From positions 919,054 to 925,998 of the forward strand of contig CP070700.1 in the NCBI GenBank assembly GCA_020349865.1: DNA of 6,945 bases, given 5' to 3'. Numbering within the stretch: position 1 is the stretch's first letter; each line of letters opens with the position of its first letter. A model generated the notes under the pieces. It was not told the origin of the DNA. It searched no databases and saw nothing but the letters and a program-made list of their open reading frames with translations. Shown here piece after piece: positions 6,248 to 6,945 of the stretch. Both the position numbers and the translations under genes were made by a program. The stretch comes from Desulfobacteraceae bacterium (GTDB lineage: Bacteria > Desulfobacterota > DSM-4660 > Desulfatiglandales > Desulfatiglandaceae).

Positions 6248-6437
6248 TCAAAAGCCGCATCACAAAAATTATACACAGCTCGTAGAACGCCCCCTGGGCC
6301 ATGAACAGGGGTGCTGAGCAGGCCCGCCAGGGATTATGGCGGGTATGCAGAGAAGGCGACCTCTTTTATGAAGATTCCCTTCTGGGTGCCCTATGCCGAA
6401 TTTCAATGCCGATCAGCCGTTCCATGTAATGAGGCAT
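6219..6437 (-). other. interrupted open frame across the inverted-repeat segment, doubtful gene remnant
   Basis: On the minus strand one frame starts with ATG at 6437 (MPHYMERLIGIEIRHR...), meets TAA at 6368-6366, and then stays open for 49 codons to a TAG at 6218-6216. The second part ends ...FMAQGAFYELCII, then a short hydrophobic run, then KASQWPFPS. The frame overlaps most of the inverted-repeat segment. No ribosome site is evident and I recognise no family. It may be chance translation of a dispersed repeat, or a decayed small gene. Confidence 0.2.
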
Positions 6438-6478
6438 GCGGCGAGCTCAGCCGAGCGGCCAGCTTATGCGGCTTTTGA
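6248..6478. repeat. 231-bp segment bounded by 13-bp inverted repeats (MITE-like or structured RNA)
   Basis: TCAAAAGCCGCAT (6248-6260) has an exact reverse complement at 6466-6478. Inside are two similar hairpins, each a perfect 6-bp stem with a 9-base loop: CCCCTG/CAGGGG (6291-6296, 6306-6311) and CCCGCC/GGCGGG (6323-6328, 6338-6343). A third copy of ATGCGGC lies at 6436-6442, and GAGCTCAGCCGA at 6443-6454 repeats a 12-mer of the 4506-4517 palindrome. I see no target-site duplication at the ends and no transposase. It could be a small non-autonomous element, a decayed insertion or a structured RNA gene. It is much richer in G and C than the AT-rich DNA to its right. Confidence 0.5.
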
Positions 6479-6602
6479 AAATGAGGTCCCCATGGTCCTA
6501 TAATCCACGGTTGGTTTTTTCAAAACGTTAAACTGTTACAAAAAAAGTTAAATTAATAGAGATATAACTAATATAAACTTCACTTAATTTATAAAAAAAT
6601 TA

Positions 6603-6630
6603 TTGACAAATATAATTATATATGTATTAT
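6603..6630 (+). promoter_or_regulatory. strong predicted promoter upstream of the PilZ gene
   Basis: A perfect -35 TTGACA (6603-6608) is followed after 16 bases by TATTAT (6625-6630, five of six consensus bases). It sits in very AT-rich DNA (about 6520-6640) with several A- and T-runs, which favours promoter melting. The predicted RNA would start near 6637 and have a leader of about 75 bases before the PilZ ATG at 6713. Confidence 0.55.
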
Positions 6631-6712
6631 TATCTACAATTTACTTTGATGCATTGTTATTATTGCCAAAAGGAAAGATCCGGGGATAAACCGATAACCT
6701 GCGAGGTGACGT

Positions 6713-6945
6713 ATGGAATCATATATCACGACCAGCAAACTACCGGCGAGAAGATCAGCGCACACGAAAAGGATCTATCAGTGATACAGTGTAGAATTCT
6801 CTGTTAGGGTAATCGATGAACCATACCAATTTAGGATCTGGGACATGTCTTCAGCTTGCATGTATGTCCTGGTAAATGAGTATTCAGACATCTTGCACCG
6901 TTTTAAGGTTGGGGATTCGATGGTGATGAAATATTTTTGGAAGTA
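6713..6945 (+). pseudogene. PilZ-domain protein gene with in-frame TGA at codon 24; cut by window end
   Basis: An ATG at 6713 follows GAGGTG with 4 bases spacing. The frame reads MESYITTSKLPARRSAHTKR-IYQ, then TGA (6782-6784), then YSVEFSVRVIDEPYQFRIW (25-43), DMSSACMYVLVNE (44-56) and HRFKVGDSMVMKYFWK (62-77), open to the window edge. This is the start of a PilZ domain, a c-di-GMP receptor fold that usually acts in motility, adhesion or polysaccharide control. The RxxxR motif would be R20-I-Y-Q-x24, so the TGA replaces the second arginine; CGA to TGA is one C-to-T change. The DxSxxG motif reads DMSSAC, with glycine changed to cysteine (TGC). Codons after the TGA remain clearly PilZ-like and no alternative start serves them before the ATG at 6845. 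A recent nonsense mutation or a sequencing error is the likely explanation. Confidence 0.7.

Noticed and set aside
6248..6478. 6S RNA or another known structured RNA
   Set aside because: The hairpins are short and scattered; I could not fit the long rod with a central bubble expected for 6S RNA, nor another known class.
6637..6712. c-di-GMP (GEMM) riboswitch in the leader of the PilZ gene
   Set aside because: A GGGGATAAACC stretch was suggestive, but the leader of about 75 bases lacks the GEMM GGCAAA and ACGCAAAGCC core and is short for the fold. A covariance-model search would be decisive.
6782..6784. Selenocysteine at the in-frame TGA of the PilZ gene
   Set aside because: The family has arginine here, not cysteine, and the bases just downstream form only a 4-bp ACAG/CTGT stem, not a convincing SECIS element. 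A nonsense change is simpler.
6622..6807. 61-codon plus-strand open frame with a CYYC motif and further cysteines
   Set aside because: It has no ribosome site at 6622 or at the inner ATG (6649), overlaps the predicted -10 box, and runs out of frame across the better supported PilZ start at 6713.

Overview
The window reads as chromosomal DNA from a Gram-negative anaerobe of the Desulfobacterota (former Deltaproteobacteria, Desulfobacterales-like). This placement is an inference. It rests on the gene set (a DUF3786 protein, a degenerate YchF-like GTPase with a TGS/DUF933 end, a stand-alone Smr protein, a MinD-type ATPase with a J-domain, a PilZ protein) and on moderate base composition with repeat-rich spacers. 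No ribosomal RNA, tRNA, CRISPR array or intact transposase is visible.

Left part (1-1999, all minus strand): read in the direction of transcription, the order is a DUF3786 protein, purE (purine synthesis), tsaC/sua5 (tRNA t6A synthesis, overlapping purE by 13 bases), then the first 18 codons of a gene that leaves the window at base 1. The short gaps suggest one housekeeping operon. A 175-185 bp divergent spacer (2000-2183) separates it from the plus-strand genes and holds a good sigma70-type promoter.

Middle (2184-4189, plus strand): an Smr-domain protein with a long charged N-terminal region, a hairpin-rich 239 bp spacer, then a YchF-family GTPase-like protein. The latter keeps its P-loop and TGS end but has lost the usual switch II DxxG motif. 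A convergent spacer (4190-4558) follows. It has a hairpin plus T-run terminator and then about 200 bp of nested palindromes that look like dispersed extragenic repeats.

Right part (4559-6945): a minus-strand gene encodes a single polypeptide with an N-terminal J-domain (HPD motif present) and a MinD/ParA-type deviant Walker ATPase. Beyond it lie about 720 bp without a convincing gene. This stretch contains a 231 bp segment bounded by 13-bp inverted repeats (MITE-like or structured RNA) and an AT-rich promoter. The promoter leads into a PilZ-domain gene that starts at 6713, carries an in-frame TGA exactly where the second arginine of the RxxxR c-di-GMP motif should be, and runs off the right edge. 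Its second motif, DxSxxG, is also altered (G to C).

The items most worth a second look are the J-domain/MinD fusion, the interrupted PilZ gene, the degenerate YchF-like protein, and the two repeat-rich intergenic segments. I see no evidence for a multi-gene defence or mobile system here.
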